A model generated the notes under the pieces. That model was not told where the DNA came from. It saw only the letters and a program-made list of their open reading frames with translations, and did not search any database. The translations under genes and the position numbers were made by a program. Positions 1-10,682 of a DNA stretch of 64,000 nucleotides are shown in pieces. This stretch comes from Mesaphorura yosii (Eukaryota > Arthropoda > Collembola > Poduromorpha > Tullbergiidae). How positions within the stretch are numbered: the stretch's first letter is position 1; each line of letters starts with the position of its first letter. Location of the stretch: NCBI GenBank assembly GCA_009869945.1, contig WIXG01000006.1:248001-312000 (forward strand), in the 5' to 3' direction.

Positions 1-1821
1 AAAATTTGCCGATTAGTCAGAAGGCACATTGCATTGACGAGGACAGGGCAAATGCCAAATATCGCACTAAACTCTATGAAACTGTGGGCCCAGTTATGCG
101 TTTCGTCGGACATTTAGAAATTAAAAGTTATAAATGAAGAGATCTTGACATTTGACGCTCCGTTGCCAAAGCAGTTTCACTTTTTACGCGAAATTGCACA
201 GTGTGATGCAAAGCGACACCTGACTCGATGCCTCCTTCACACCTTTTAATTGTGCTCACTCGAATAAAACAACGCGACTCCTTTCAAGTCAATTTAAGAC
301 GCGATTTTTACAGCATCTTATACAAAGGAAGGCTAAAATGAAACCTCATTGCATTCGCCTGCTTCGGTTGAACTTGACATTGAAAGTCGTGTAATTGTTC
401 TTTTTACACGGATTCTTAACGGCGTAACGCGTGAGTGCTAATGTACAGGTAAATGTAAACATCTCGAAATTGCAAGAAAAGTTGGTAACTTGGCATTAAT
501 GTCTTATTTTACTGCATCTTAATTTTATTTATACTTTTCTTCTCTCATTATTCATCATCTCGGTGCTCTGTTGATCCTGCTGACTTCTGCATTTTGTGTG
601 CTCAAGAAATTAGAAACTCATCACCAAAATCACTAAGACAGACAATAATAATGCGCTGAGTACAATTGTAACGACCTTTTGCACACACGCACACACTTTG
701 AGGCCGAAAATGGCAAAGGCAAATGAGTTCTCACTTTCATTCGATGATTCGATAGAATTGCATACTTCCTTTTCACATCAATCGATGGGAATCCAATACC
801 AACACGAGTCTCCACTGAGCTGGAATCGAACTCTAAGCCCACAAAGATAAGTTGTCATGAATTGTGGTCTTGTCTTAACCAGGAAGGAAGTATCAAGACT
901 CAACCGTGAACGTTCTCCACAAAATGAGAGAGACAATAGGCTGCCTTCAGATTTCAGAACAGCAACACAGAATTGCAGCTGCAAAATGGTACCGACCAGC
1001 AAACCAAAATCACAATACAGAGAATTGGTATAATTTACGCCAGTTGCGTTGCTGTGCTGGCTTATTACCAAAAACACACAACCACAAATCTGCAATTCAC
1101 ACAGTCGAAATAATTGATTACAGCCCACATCCACCACGCAAAGGAATAAGGACGATGCGTGATTATTATGAAATTGGAAATTGGTTTCTGAATGTCAGTC
1201 AGAATAAGCAAATGCAGGTGTTATCCAGTTTGAGAGTGGATTTGGCATTCAAAATGTCATTGACTATTTAACAATTGACCGGTCATAATGTATGACTTTT
1301 TGAAAAATGTAATCTTGCAACGTGCGTAAAGTGAGTGACCGCAATAAATCACGTCTACTGTTCGTCGTGATGACGAACGAACGACGATGCTGACAGATGA
1401 GACAGATATGCAGAGTGTAGATTCTGAAGAGACGAAACCGTGCAACACCTTTGTTAGAATGCCAGCTAATTATAACCTGCTAATTAGCACTGATTAGTAG
1501 GAAGGCAGAATTTATCCACTCGCCTGGATATTCCAAAACAAAATTGGTCATTAATTCGTGCGCGATGCTATTTAGAAAAACTTTCCCCGCAACGCCCTGT
1601 ACTAAATGCACTTTTCGTCTTGTGCACTTCTGCAGAAGAATCCACCGACTCGTTTTCAAGTAAATGTAACCCAAAGAATGACGAAGGCTTTAAAGTAGGT
1701 ACGAGTGTACAACAATTGCAATATTGTTTTGAGACTACTCGTGTCTATTTTGCTCTTTGCTGCGATTCACACGACTCAAATGCGTTCAGTGAGCACGAAG
1801 CAACAGTCAGCTAAGGGCAGG
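1..1821. other. no gene recognised at the left edge
   Basis: I see no exon with family resemblance, no convincing chain of phased splice sites and no repeat in this stretch. Open frames here are short and have no recognisable composition. It is probably the upstream flank of the SVWC gene. Confidence 0.5.
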
Positions 1822-1829
1822 TATAAAAG
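1822..1829 (+). promoter_or_regulatory. putative TATA box for the SVWC gene
   Basis: The sequence TATAAAAG is set in a G-rich context (GCAGGTATAAAAGGACT). A start about 30 bases downstream would fall near 1850. A strong donor, ATGTAAGT, has its GT at 2018, and the next good acceptor (TTCCTATTTCAG, ending 2422) sits four bases before the SVWC start codon. I therefore infer a non-coding first exon of roughly 1850-2017 and a 5' UTR intron 2018-2422. The motif and splice sites are seen; their use is inferred. Confidence 0.4.
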
Positions 1830-2426
1830 GACTCAGTCAGTCTCCACTTGCTGGTCTTTCCTCAGCGCAATTCGAGTTACGCACATCTCGAGTGGCTGGT
1901 TCGCTAATCAGATCAGCGTCAGAGAAGAAATTGTCAAAGGGATTTTGTAATCTCCAACTCACGTTACAAATCACCAACAGAGTGAAGCGAGAAACGAGTT
2001 TCTCAAGTTCATTTTATGTAAGTCACATTTTGGCAGTCGCCAATAAATTATTCGTCCACTCAACACGTTTTTCAATTTCTGGTGCGGCTTTCGCCAATTT
2101 CGAAAAGGTTTTCAACGTTCCTCTTTGCGCTGTTTGTCAATACGTCACGCGCGTTCGGGGGCCTCGTTCGTAACTGCCCCACAACGCCACAACTCGCAAC
2201 GCGTCTCACGAGACTCGATAAGTGCAATTGATAGCATAAAAAATCAGCACAAGTTGACACGCAGGTCGAGCGGGTTGTTGGACACCTGAGAACGCGAACA
2301 CTGACACGATTTGACCACATTTGTCACTCGAATGGTGACATTTCGTGTCACTTATGCAACCACTTACTTCTGGTTTACCAATCCACGCTAACGAGACACG
2401 TCGCTATCATTTCCTATTTCAGAAAC

Positions 2427-3075
2427 ATGAAGGCTGTCGCATGCTTGCTGGTCGCTCTGCTGGCCGTCGCATTCTCACAAGACACCTCGTCGAAGGAGAA
2501 GCCCGAAGGAGACTCACCATCCGTGTTCCAAAGATTGATTCCTGCTGACGTCTTGCGAGGTTACACGCCATAAAAGATCTCAACTCTTGAACATATCGCC
2601 ATGCGATCGCTCGCCTTAAATAACGTCACTTTGTCTCAAGCTTGTTAAATGGAACTTTAATAGCGAGAAAAATGCGAGTGGAATTCTCATGACATTGAGT
2701 TGATTCGAATTTGGGTTTTTGAATGCAGACTTCCCTGGAACCTGCTTCGCGTCCACAAGATGCGCCACCTTTGAGCCTGGTGCAACCTGGGAGCTGAAGC
2801 CTTTCTGTGGCAGATCAACGTGTATCGCGCAGCAAGGCCGACTCTGGGAGCTGGTTGCCGACTGCGGCCCTCTCCCAAAACCAAACCCGAAGTGCAAGCT
2901 CTCGGATAAAACGAACAAGACGGCCGACTTCCCAAGTTGCTGCCCAGTCTTCGAGTGCGAGCCCGGAGTCACTTTGGAGTATCCTGACATTCCCAAGCCC
3001 CCAGAGGGTGGTGCAGGTGCCGGAGGCCCACCTCCAGCTGGCGGCTCACCCGTGACTGCTGCCCCATCGTCATAA
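2427..3075 (+). CDS. secreted single-domain von Willebrand type C (SVWC) protein
   Basis: Two coding exons, 2427-2559 and 2729-3075, join in phase 1 (G|AC) to give 159 residues. The N-terminus MKAVACLLVALLAVAFSQ is a clear signal peptide. The mature protein carries a cysteine-rich block from about residue 49 to 119 with the SVWC pattern, ending in the diagnostic pair SCCPVFEC. Nine cysteines are present; the family usually has eight, and the extra one lies just before the FEPG segment. The C-terminus is a proline/glycine-rich tail without cysteine. SVWC proteins of arthropods are secreted and several respond to infection or nutrition; nothing here shows which role applies. The donor GTTACA is weak, but phase and the signal peptide support it. 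A polyadenylation signal AATAAA is at 3318-3323. Confidence 0.82.
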
Positions 3076-3317
3076 AAACGTGTGCGGAAGTCAGAGCGAG
3101 AGAGGAAGAATTCACTAAAACTGTAACAGTGCTTTATGTTTACTAATTATTGACACCCTCTTGGTGAGTAATTCGTATTTCGACGAAACCTGCATGTCCG
3201 TCTCCTTCTTTCAAATCATCACATCAACTAACCTCACAGAACGCGACAAGTTGTATTTAAACAAGTATCATTATTTTGCACGTTCTTTTGGTCTGTGATC
3301 TCTTTACCGTTTACGTC

Positions 3318-3323
3318 AATAAA
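3318..3323 (+). terminator. putative poly(A) signal of the SVWC gene
   Basis: AATAAA lies about 240 bases after the SVWC stop codon. It is the first canonical hexamer I see downstream on this strand. Confidence 0.4.
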
Positions 3324-4841
3324 GGAGAATGAACTCTTACCTTGCCACAAATCACAAACTAATCAGTCGAAAGGTCGAAACTATGGCATTCTTTACCATG
3401 ACGTCGTCGTTTCCATTTTGAGTCATAATTGGTCTCAGCGCGCCCCAAATGCATGCCGGACAAGCAAAATTGAGTCGTCAATTTGCCTAATTACGGCTTT
3501 AACTGATCGAATGGAATGAGATACTGATGATTCTTTGCTGTGAAGATCCAGTGCACGGACTCCGCCGTATCCGTCAGAATGATATCATGCAATGCTACAA
3601 CTGATCAGAATGCGATACCCGTTCTTTTGGCCCTGTCGATTTGCTCATCTCAGTCGCATTCTATTTCATGAGAACTCAATGAATTCAACACCCCAGAGCT
3701 CAAAATGCCTTGAATACTTGTACCCTCTGCATCAGCAGAAAACCAATAGTGGAATTTAATAATTTACTTGCGAATTTCTGGACGACGAAACCTTATGACA
3801 AATGCCATGGTACATTAGTGGAAAACCGTACAAAGCTAGCTGGCCGACAGAGTCGCAGTCGACCGTCTAGGCCGTATCAGTCCAAATTATATCCGAATTC
3901 TACAAGTGTACAAGTGTAGAATAGAAACAAAATCTAGACAATTCTACCAAGCCAATGCCGGACAGATTTGAAACCGACAGGCGATCGCCTACTAGCAAAG
4001 TAGCACAATTGCCAATAGTTATACAATAAAGTTCCATAAAAGAAAAGTAACATAAAAACCGGGTTTATATTCACATTCAGAATTGAATTTGATAAAATTC
4101 ACAAAAAGTAGAGTGATGTTAAGACTTTAAAATCTGCCCACAAACCCTACGGGCCATTCGTGTCATGCCGACATGGCAGTTATTTATGGATCTAATCTAA
4201 TAAATTAATAAATACGAATTCTATTACTAACTACTGCAACTTGCCTGGAGTGACCTGGCAAACAGGCAGCTGATTCTGAGCGTGGCGCGATTGTTAGTAT
4301 AAAGAAATTAGTACAAAGTGCGGTATAAATGGTAGACAAATAAGTAACACTGTTAGAGTTAAATACAACCTAAGTGATGCGCAGTGGATAAGACCATGGA
4401 ATGGACCCTTCCTATGAGCTGTTTAGCTGTTACAGATTCTTCAGACAATTAATACTGGGCCTTTCTTCGAATTTAGCCTCGCATCATATAAAAGCTTCGT
4501 CTCATTTTCTCTGCTATCCTTTCATTCTAACTTCTAATCATCCAAGCCTACCATATTATTTTCCTTATTCCTTATACTACGCAAAAGTCTTTATACAATG
4601 AAAATGGTCAGTCGAGACTAGTCCACGAGTTAATCATGGTTCCATTTAGCATCAGATGTTGACTCTCATAAATGCGAAAGCACAGACAGCACATTTTCTA
4701 CTTATTAAAAGGAGTCTGTTAATCAGACTTTCATAAAACTCTCAGAAAGTGTGGAAATCATGCGACATTGTTTTTTATACTGAAGGGCCGAAAATACAAG
4801 AACCGAATCATGCATATCCCCAATATCCCGTCTGCGCCAGT
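3324..4841. other. intergenic, nothing recognised
   Basis: The stretch is AT-rich, with short open frames that show no family resemblance. It separates the + strand SVWC gene from the - strand myotrophin gene, so it must hold both 3' ends. No repeat or RNA gene was recognised. Confidence 0.5.
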
Positions 4842-5505
4842 TTACCTGAGAAGATCCCTGATTTCTTCCTTCTCAGCAGTTTCAAGATAACTTTTCCCAT
4901 CCAGTGCTTCACCTTTTGGCGATGCACCCTACAAGTTTGAGGAAGCATTTCATTAATTGAATGTACATCAAGGAAGAAACTGCCAAATTTCTAAGGAACT
5001 GCACTTATTAGAATTAAGTGATGGGAATCCTCACCTTCAAGAGCAGGAAAGAAACACAGCGGGTATGTCCCTCATATATGGCTGCCAGGAGAGGAGTTAT
5101 ACCGCGGGGATCCGCTGCCTGCGTGAGTTGTGTAAAATTATCAGCATTAAATTAGCATAATTTGAACTTTAACAATTGCAGATGACATGAGAAACTTGTC
5201 CGAATCTACTACCTAATGCAACAGTATAGCACTTACGTTTACATCAGCTCCCTTTTCCACTAAATATTTTATCACGTCGAATTGGTTGTAGTCGGCTGCT
5301 TCCACCAATAGCAGCCTTCCATCTACAAGCGAGTTTACATCAAGGTTCTGTAAATAAAACCGAAGGTGACCAATTTTGGTAACTACTTGTTCAATATTAT
5401 CGATAACTGACAGAAGCCTGACTATATTACACTTACATCTTTCTCAATCAATTCTTTCACTTGATCTAAATCGCCGTTTTTTGCAGCCCAGATAAGTTCA
5501 GACAT
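4842..5505 (-). CDS. MTPN: myotrophin (ankyrin-repeat protein V-1)
   Basis: Four exons on the minus strand, 5505-5437, 5347-5237, 5118-5035 and 4928-4842, all join in phase 0 and give 116 residues; vertebrate myotrophin has 118. The N-terminus MSELIWAAKNGDLDQVKE matches the family start. Ankyrin helices follow in order: VNSLVDGRLLLVEAADYNQF, then KYLVEKGADVN, then GITPLLAAIYEGHTRCVSFL, and a degenerate last repeat ending EEIRDLLR. Myotrophin binds the actin capping protein CapZ and inhibits its capping of barbed ends, so it acts in the cytoplasm on actin dynamics. The start is chosen by family length; the frame stays open further upstream but without homology. Its promoter must lie in the 550 bases before the 3' end of SAMM50, which is on the same strand. 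Confidence 0.93.
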
Positions 5506-5886
5506 TTTGACAAGCAAGGCAGACTTAAGTTTATCAGTCGATATAGTCAGACGTAGAATTTCAATGACTGAGGAGTCCAGATCAGAAAAAGTAGTGCAGA
5601 TTTCTGAGGCAATGGCTTTAGTTAGAGTAAACAAAATCGTAATCAGACGTAGGAGACGTTCGAATTGACGGAATCGCAAACACGAACAAGAGAGCAATGA
5701 CAAGTGACAGACCGACCAAGCAAAGAAATGTAAGAACCATTCATAAAAGGGAGGCATTCATTCAAGGCAGATGGAGAACAGCAAGGAAGCAGATGCGAGA
5801 GCAGAAGAAAATCTCATCGGCCAATCTCAACCTTGAGATTAAAATCAGTTTTTTGCTTCTTCAAACGTGGAATTCCAGATTTGACA

Positions 5887-5892
5887 TTTATT
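5887..5892 (-). terminator. putative poly(A) signal of SAMM50
   Basis: TTTATT on the plus strand reads AATAAA on the minus strand, about 165 bases beyond the SAMM50 stop codon. The remaining bases between 5506 and 6057 hold the 3' UTR of SAMM50 and the promoter of myotrophin; nothing else is seen there. Confidence 0.4.
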
Positions 5893-6057
5893 CAACGCTA
5901 TCAGAACTATCTCCAATTTTACTACGTCACACAATATCACTCTCATGAACAAAACGTAATACTTCAGCGAACATAAAAAAACTAGCATGGTGTAGAAATA
6001 TCCGGGAACTATTTAAGGCAGGCTGCATTCTACTTTGACTTTTAGCCCAGCCGACGA

Positions 6058-7988
6058 TTAAAATTCTACGCCAATGCCAAATTGAATGCCAGAAACGATC
6101 CGGTCGCCTTTAAAATATCGAAGTGGTACGCAGTAATTCACTTCGAATCGCGCCACCTGTCCTAGTTTTACGGCGAACCCAACTCCGCAGCTTGCCCTGA
6201 AGTTGGTCAAAAGAGTTTCCAATGCTTTGCCAAAATCATCCGCTGCAACAACCAGAAAGGGATTAACTTGACAGTTTAACAACTCAAAGGTATAACTCAG
6301 GCCATCTTACTGTTCAGTGAATGCTCCAGAATATTTCCGGCATTTAGAAAAAATTGTGTCCGGAAATACTCTCCAAATGAGCCGCGACCGATGCGGAATG
6401 GTAACGGAGCGTACAAGTTTAGTCCAGAAGTCCAATACGCCTTCAAAAACATTAAAGTCAACATCCTCATATTTGTGAATTCCTTCCCATTTATTTAAGC
6501 CCTTCTAGCCACCTCACCTGCCCGCCCAACATATCACGCCCATGGCGGGGCCCAATGCTCCTCATTTGGAAGCCCCTTAATGTAGATGGTCCAGAAGGAC
6601 CACCCAGAAAAAATAAATCATGAACATTATGCGTTGCGACTTTTGCCTCCAGAGGCTTGAACACACCAAGCCGGAGCGATCCTTGGAGCACCTAAGTCAA
6701 AAACCGTGTACAACGAATGCAAGTACAAAGCTGGAAGTCACATTCACAAAAGGCTCACCAAGTCATTCAATAATGGAATATTCAGTTCCATGCGGGCATC
6801 GTGCTTGATATAAGCCACATCACCCGCAACCCCGGCGTACTCCTGAACTAGTTTCAAGTACAATCCGTAGGACGGAAATATAGTGTCGTCGCGGTGATCG
6901 ACTGTTAGTACGTGCCGCAGCACTGACTTGAAAGTCTGGCCAGCTTGCTCCCGAATTGGCATCGTCGTATGTCTAGACGTCGCGTCAAGGTACCTCCACT
7001 CACCTTCCCATTGTATGTTGTGTCTTAGCTGATTATATTTCAGAAAAGACAAAATGGAGCTTTTGTACCTAAACCTTAAACCTTCTCGTCTCCGCTTACG
7101 TTTTGGGCCACCTCAAACGATACATCTAGCAGGGATCCATGCCTCTGCATCTTATAACTTGAATACGGATTGACAAGCTTCTGTTGAAACAAAGTCACGC
7201 CTATCCTAGAAAATGAAGGTACGAAACCGAAAATTCTCAACATACGTGCATATGTATTATTAATTCGAGTTTGGGTAGCCGGCTTACTCAGAGTTCCACA
7301 TCAAAAAAGGTTTAGCAAACATGAGCGAGGTACCACGATCTTCGGTTGTGGTTATGGTGTGTTCAAGGACAATCCTTTCTCCTCGTCCGATGATATTGGG
7401 AAATTTAAGCCCGAAAACAAGTGACCCGTTGTTGGCAGCGGCCAGTGTGTTCACTGAGCCAACAAATCTTCCCACCTCCTGTCCCGCAAATGTGACCTGA
7501 AATGAAGCGAAATCTCAACATCAGAATTTTGATTCCAACATGAAAATAAAGGCGTATCCTCAACCTCAACATACCTCGTATCCATAATCCTTCGTTGCGT
7601 CTTCCCCTTTGCTGGTGTCAATCAGGATGCCGACTTTTCGGAAGCATCCCATCCGCTCCAGCCTTTCTTGAACTCTGCTGGCTGACACCACAAGCTGTAA
7701 ATCCAAAGTTTGGTTTTTTATTAAACGCTCTCATTGCTGAAAATGGAATCTTATTCAGTCATGAGGTCTAGCCTGCTCAAAGTTTTGTGCCTTGAGCGCC
7801 TTATTAAGCGGTCCCAGTACATAGTCTTGTTTTGTCCGGCTGACTCCATCGAGGTGAACGACGTCTATTCTGGCTGGCACATGTCGGAGGTTCACGTGGA
7901 CCATTGAAGGACCATCTCCACTGCCAAAGTGGCTGCTGGGAACGCCACCGCCAGGTTTTGACTTTGGTGGAGCAGTTGTAGTCCACAT
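6058..7988 (-). CDS. SAMM50: SAM50, mitochondrial outer-membrane beta-barrel assembly protein
   Basis: Eight exons on the minus strand: 7988-7773, 7694-7575, 7496-7288, 7205-7100, 7028-6759, 6691-6518, 6440-6311 and 6242-6058. Phases agree at every junction and the product is 469 residues, the length of the human protein. Residues ~35-110 form the POTRA domain ([32 protein letters not shown]). The rest is the Omp85-type barrel, with [31 protein letters not shown] and a C-terminal strand [10 protein letters not shown] that ends in phenylalanine, as outer-membrane barrel signals do. SAM50 is the core of the SAM complex, which inserts beta-barrel proteins into the mitochondrial outer membrane. 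The first intron has a GC donor (CAG|GCTAGA) instead of GT. The spliced product aligns with the human protein without a gap there. Confidence 0.95.
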
Positions 7989-9050
7989 GCGGTGCAAAAG
8001 ATTGGCACTGATTACGACTACTTATTGCCTAAGTTAGAGAAGTGCAACTTTGCTGCTGCACACGACCACGAATCTCTCAAGATTTTACTAGTATCACAAT
8101 TTCATGGCTAAATATGACAATGACGACAATGACTTGATAGAATGAATCTGACATCCAGCACGCTTAAAAATGTGTAAAGTCGCATTGGCAGGTCATTAGT
8201 AAGCTATGTTCGTTGCTCAGTTAAAATTAGGTTATTAGTTCTATTCTATGAACACGACTGGGATGAATTTCATCATGTGCCGAAAACTGCCGCATTTAAT
8301 CCGCAGAGATCGCACATGACAATCTCAACTCTGTACGCTGTACCTCAACACACAATTCTCATTGTGCTATTCTGTGTGCTTCGCTTGCGGAAGAGACGCG
8401 TTGCCACAATGCGATGCATTGTTCGCACCTTTCGCTTGCCCACTTTGCTCGCCGTTCGCTCACCGAATTCTCGACCAAGTGACCCGTGAACTTTTCACTG
8501 CCAAATAGGGGAGGGTTAAAAGCAACATCCGTTCCTAATTTCTAGTCAGTCTGAGCTAAACATTATTTAAGGAAAATGTTCTGCGTCATTTTGGTTGCCT
8601 GGGATGTTTATAACGTCATAATGATCATACAATTTCTCATGTTTGTGTATGGAAAGTTGACAGAGGAAGAAGATGATTGAAGTCGTGAAGCAAGTTAAAC
8701 TATATCCTTAACGTTTAAGCTAAGAGGTATAATTGCTTAGAGTTAGTCAAGAAGGAAATTCTTTCGAGACCTTTAAGTCAATTAAGTAAGGCTTAACTGT
8801 CTGCTAGAATCTAGAATAATTCAAGCCCCGTGGAGTTATCAGTTTCATCAGATTTACCTTTCTACAATTCCAGGAGATTTCATCAACCCATCAGCGATTC
8901 AGACGCCTTCGGTCTACCTGAAAAAAAATTGGAAATAAGGTTTATGGAGCAGGAACGAGGTGGTGACACGAGGTAAATCAAAGCCACTAATTCTCATCTT
9001 TACTATTATCTAATCGACTCCCTATTCTTCGCTGACTTGGACCAAAAACC
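7989..9050. other. upstream flank of SAMM50, nothing else recognised
   Basis: No coding exon with recognisable resemblance is seen. The first part should contain the SAMM50 promoter. Short open frames here have no supporting splice chain. Confidence 0.45.
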
Positions 9051-9230
9051 ATGGATCTGTTCCGCAGGAAGGAAGATGTTTTGGCCTGTCTCGTGCTCCT
9101 AGTCTTGAATTTGTACTACTTAATCATAATTTACACGCTTCATTTGATCTGTTTCATTATGTATTGCTTGTTGGAAATCCTGCTTCGCTTCGAATTGGAC
9201 ATTGGTACGGTCAGATTCTTAATGCTCTGA
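9051..9230 (+). CDS. possible 59-residue membrane micropeptide
   Basis: An ATG in a good translation context (AAAACCATGG) opens a 59-codon frame ending in TGA at 9228-9230. The peptide starts MDLFRRKED, then has about 36 mostly hydrophobic residues (including VLACLVLLVLNLYYLIIIYT), then RFELDIGTVRF. The layout is a charged N-terminus, one or two membrane helices and a short charged tail. I do not recognise it and it has no known partner nearby. AT-rich non-coding DNA often yields hydrophobic frames by chance, so this could be spurious. It may also lie in a 5' exon of the FBXW7 transcript. Confidence 0.22.
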   Translation: MDLFRRKEDVLACLVLLVLNLYYLIIIYTLHLICFIMYCLLEILLRFELDIGTVRFLML

Positions 9231-9500
9231 GAATTAGTAGCAACTAAATCAAATGCCTCAATCGAGTTGCAAGCAATCAAGTAAGTGGCATCAGTATTCG
9301 TTGAAACTTCTTGGTACTTCCAAAATTCCGTGGTCCTGTTCTTGTTTCCAGTCACCAGCAGTTTACTTCTTCTCTCAGCTAAAAGTCTCCCACACCAAGT
9401 TTCAAGACATCAGTAGTTAAGTATCAAGATTTTGACATTCTGACCTCCAATCAGCGAATATCCAACGCTTCACCAAAGCGCCCTTTGACCGTTCATGTTT

Positions 9501-9717
9501 CTAGTCACCGACTCTGTACGCTAAAATGCCTTACACCGATGGTTCATAAGTTGTTGATCTGAAAAATAACAAATCCTAGGCTCAAAAATGCATTTTTGAG
9601 CCAAATGCTTTTCTTATGGGAATCTTCTAGTCACTAAGGACTAGTTTTCCTTCGACTACCTTAGCCAATCAGCCATCGGTATAGAGCATTTTAGCGTACA
9701 GAACCGGTGGATTCTAG
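9501..9717. repeat. imperfect foldback (inverted-repeat) element
   Basis: The 30-base arm at 9513-9542 (TCTGTACGCTAAAATGC...) is the reverse complement of 9673-9702, matching 27 of 30 positions. The outer flanks also pair in part: CTAG...CACCG on the left against CCGGTGG...CTAG on the right. Near the centre, 9579-9602 is a perfect 24-base palindrome (GGCTCAAAAATG and its complement). The whole unit of about 215 bases could fold into a long hairpin. It is probably a foldback or MITE-type mobile element. No target duplication was identified. Confidence 0.6.
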
Positions 9718-10682
9718 TAAGAAGTATCTCCATAAACCAAAAGGAATTTTCTTTTAACTTTTGTTTAAACATGTTGCCCCTTCAAACTCGGAGACTCGGA
9801 GCATTAAAAACCATCGCCTCGGCCATGCTAGAAGTGTCTGTTTTCAGTATCAGTTTATGCGGTATGGTATCGGATGCATTAGTTCTTCTGTTCTCCCTCG
9901 CGGCAGTAACAATGAGGTGAGTGACTGCACAACCATTTCTCATTTGCGACAAGCTGAAGTTGCGTCAGTCCTAAACGCTCGTTTTTGTTTGTACGCAGAT
10001 AGTGAGATCTCTTACGGCCGGGGTGAGCATCGTACTTCGTCCAATTTTTCGCACACTCCTTCAAAAGAGCTCCTCACTCTGAATGGAGTTTTGTGCTGTC
10101 TGCACACAAGACAAGGAGTGTAGATAGAATCAAGAAGAATCCGATTTAATTAAGTAATTAGGCGAGTGAATCTTAGATTTATTTTATAATTTTTGAAGTC
10201 TTCTCACACGTTGTGTCAATAGATGCACAATTAATGTGCTCGTAAAATCACAGCAGTAGGCTGCACTTTGTATTTTCTCATTACCCTGTACGTAATTTGA
10301 TTCCAAATAGATTATAATCCACCTCATTTTGTTCCAAGCATCATAAGAAATTAATGAAGGGAGAATTGTTAACTTTTTCATACATTAATTGGTGGAAAAG
10401 CTTTCGGCAAGACTCAAGGGCGAATGTTTTCAACAACCTCGTAATTCAAGCGATTTCCATAAGATGCTGGTTTAATGTAACAAAGATAGGTAGTGGAAAG
10501 GACTTGCTCTGAAGAAGAAATTGCTGTAACTGATAAGTCATCGCTGTGAATATGAGTCAGTCTGGTTAGGCGAGGGTAGGGTTCCAAGCTACAATTCAGA
10601 CAAGCACTTTGCCAGCGTCCTTCATTTGTCGTAATTTTGTGCCACGCATTACGGGCCAGCTGAAGCGGAAACCGAAGAAGTC
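9718..10682. other. upstream region of FBXW7
   Basis: No coding exon is recognised. The FBXW7 promoter and any non-coding or alternative first exons should lie here or further upstream. An in-frame TAA lies about 50 bases before the proposed FBXW7 start. Confidence 0.4.

Noticed and set aside
790..840. A stretch resembling the T-arm box of a tRNA gene (GGAATCGAACTC).
   Set aside because: The match to the B-box consensus is poor and no acceptor-stem pairing or A-box was found at the right distance.
9761..10123. 120-codon open frame on the plus strand upstream of FBXW7.
   Set aside because: No family resemblance, no domain-like pattern and no splice context that would link it to a neighbouring gene.
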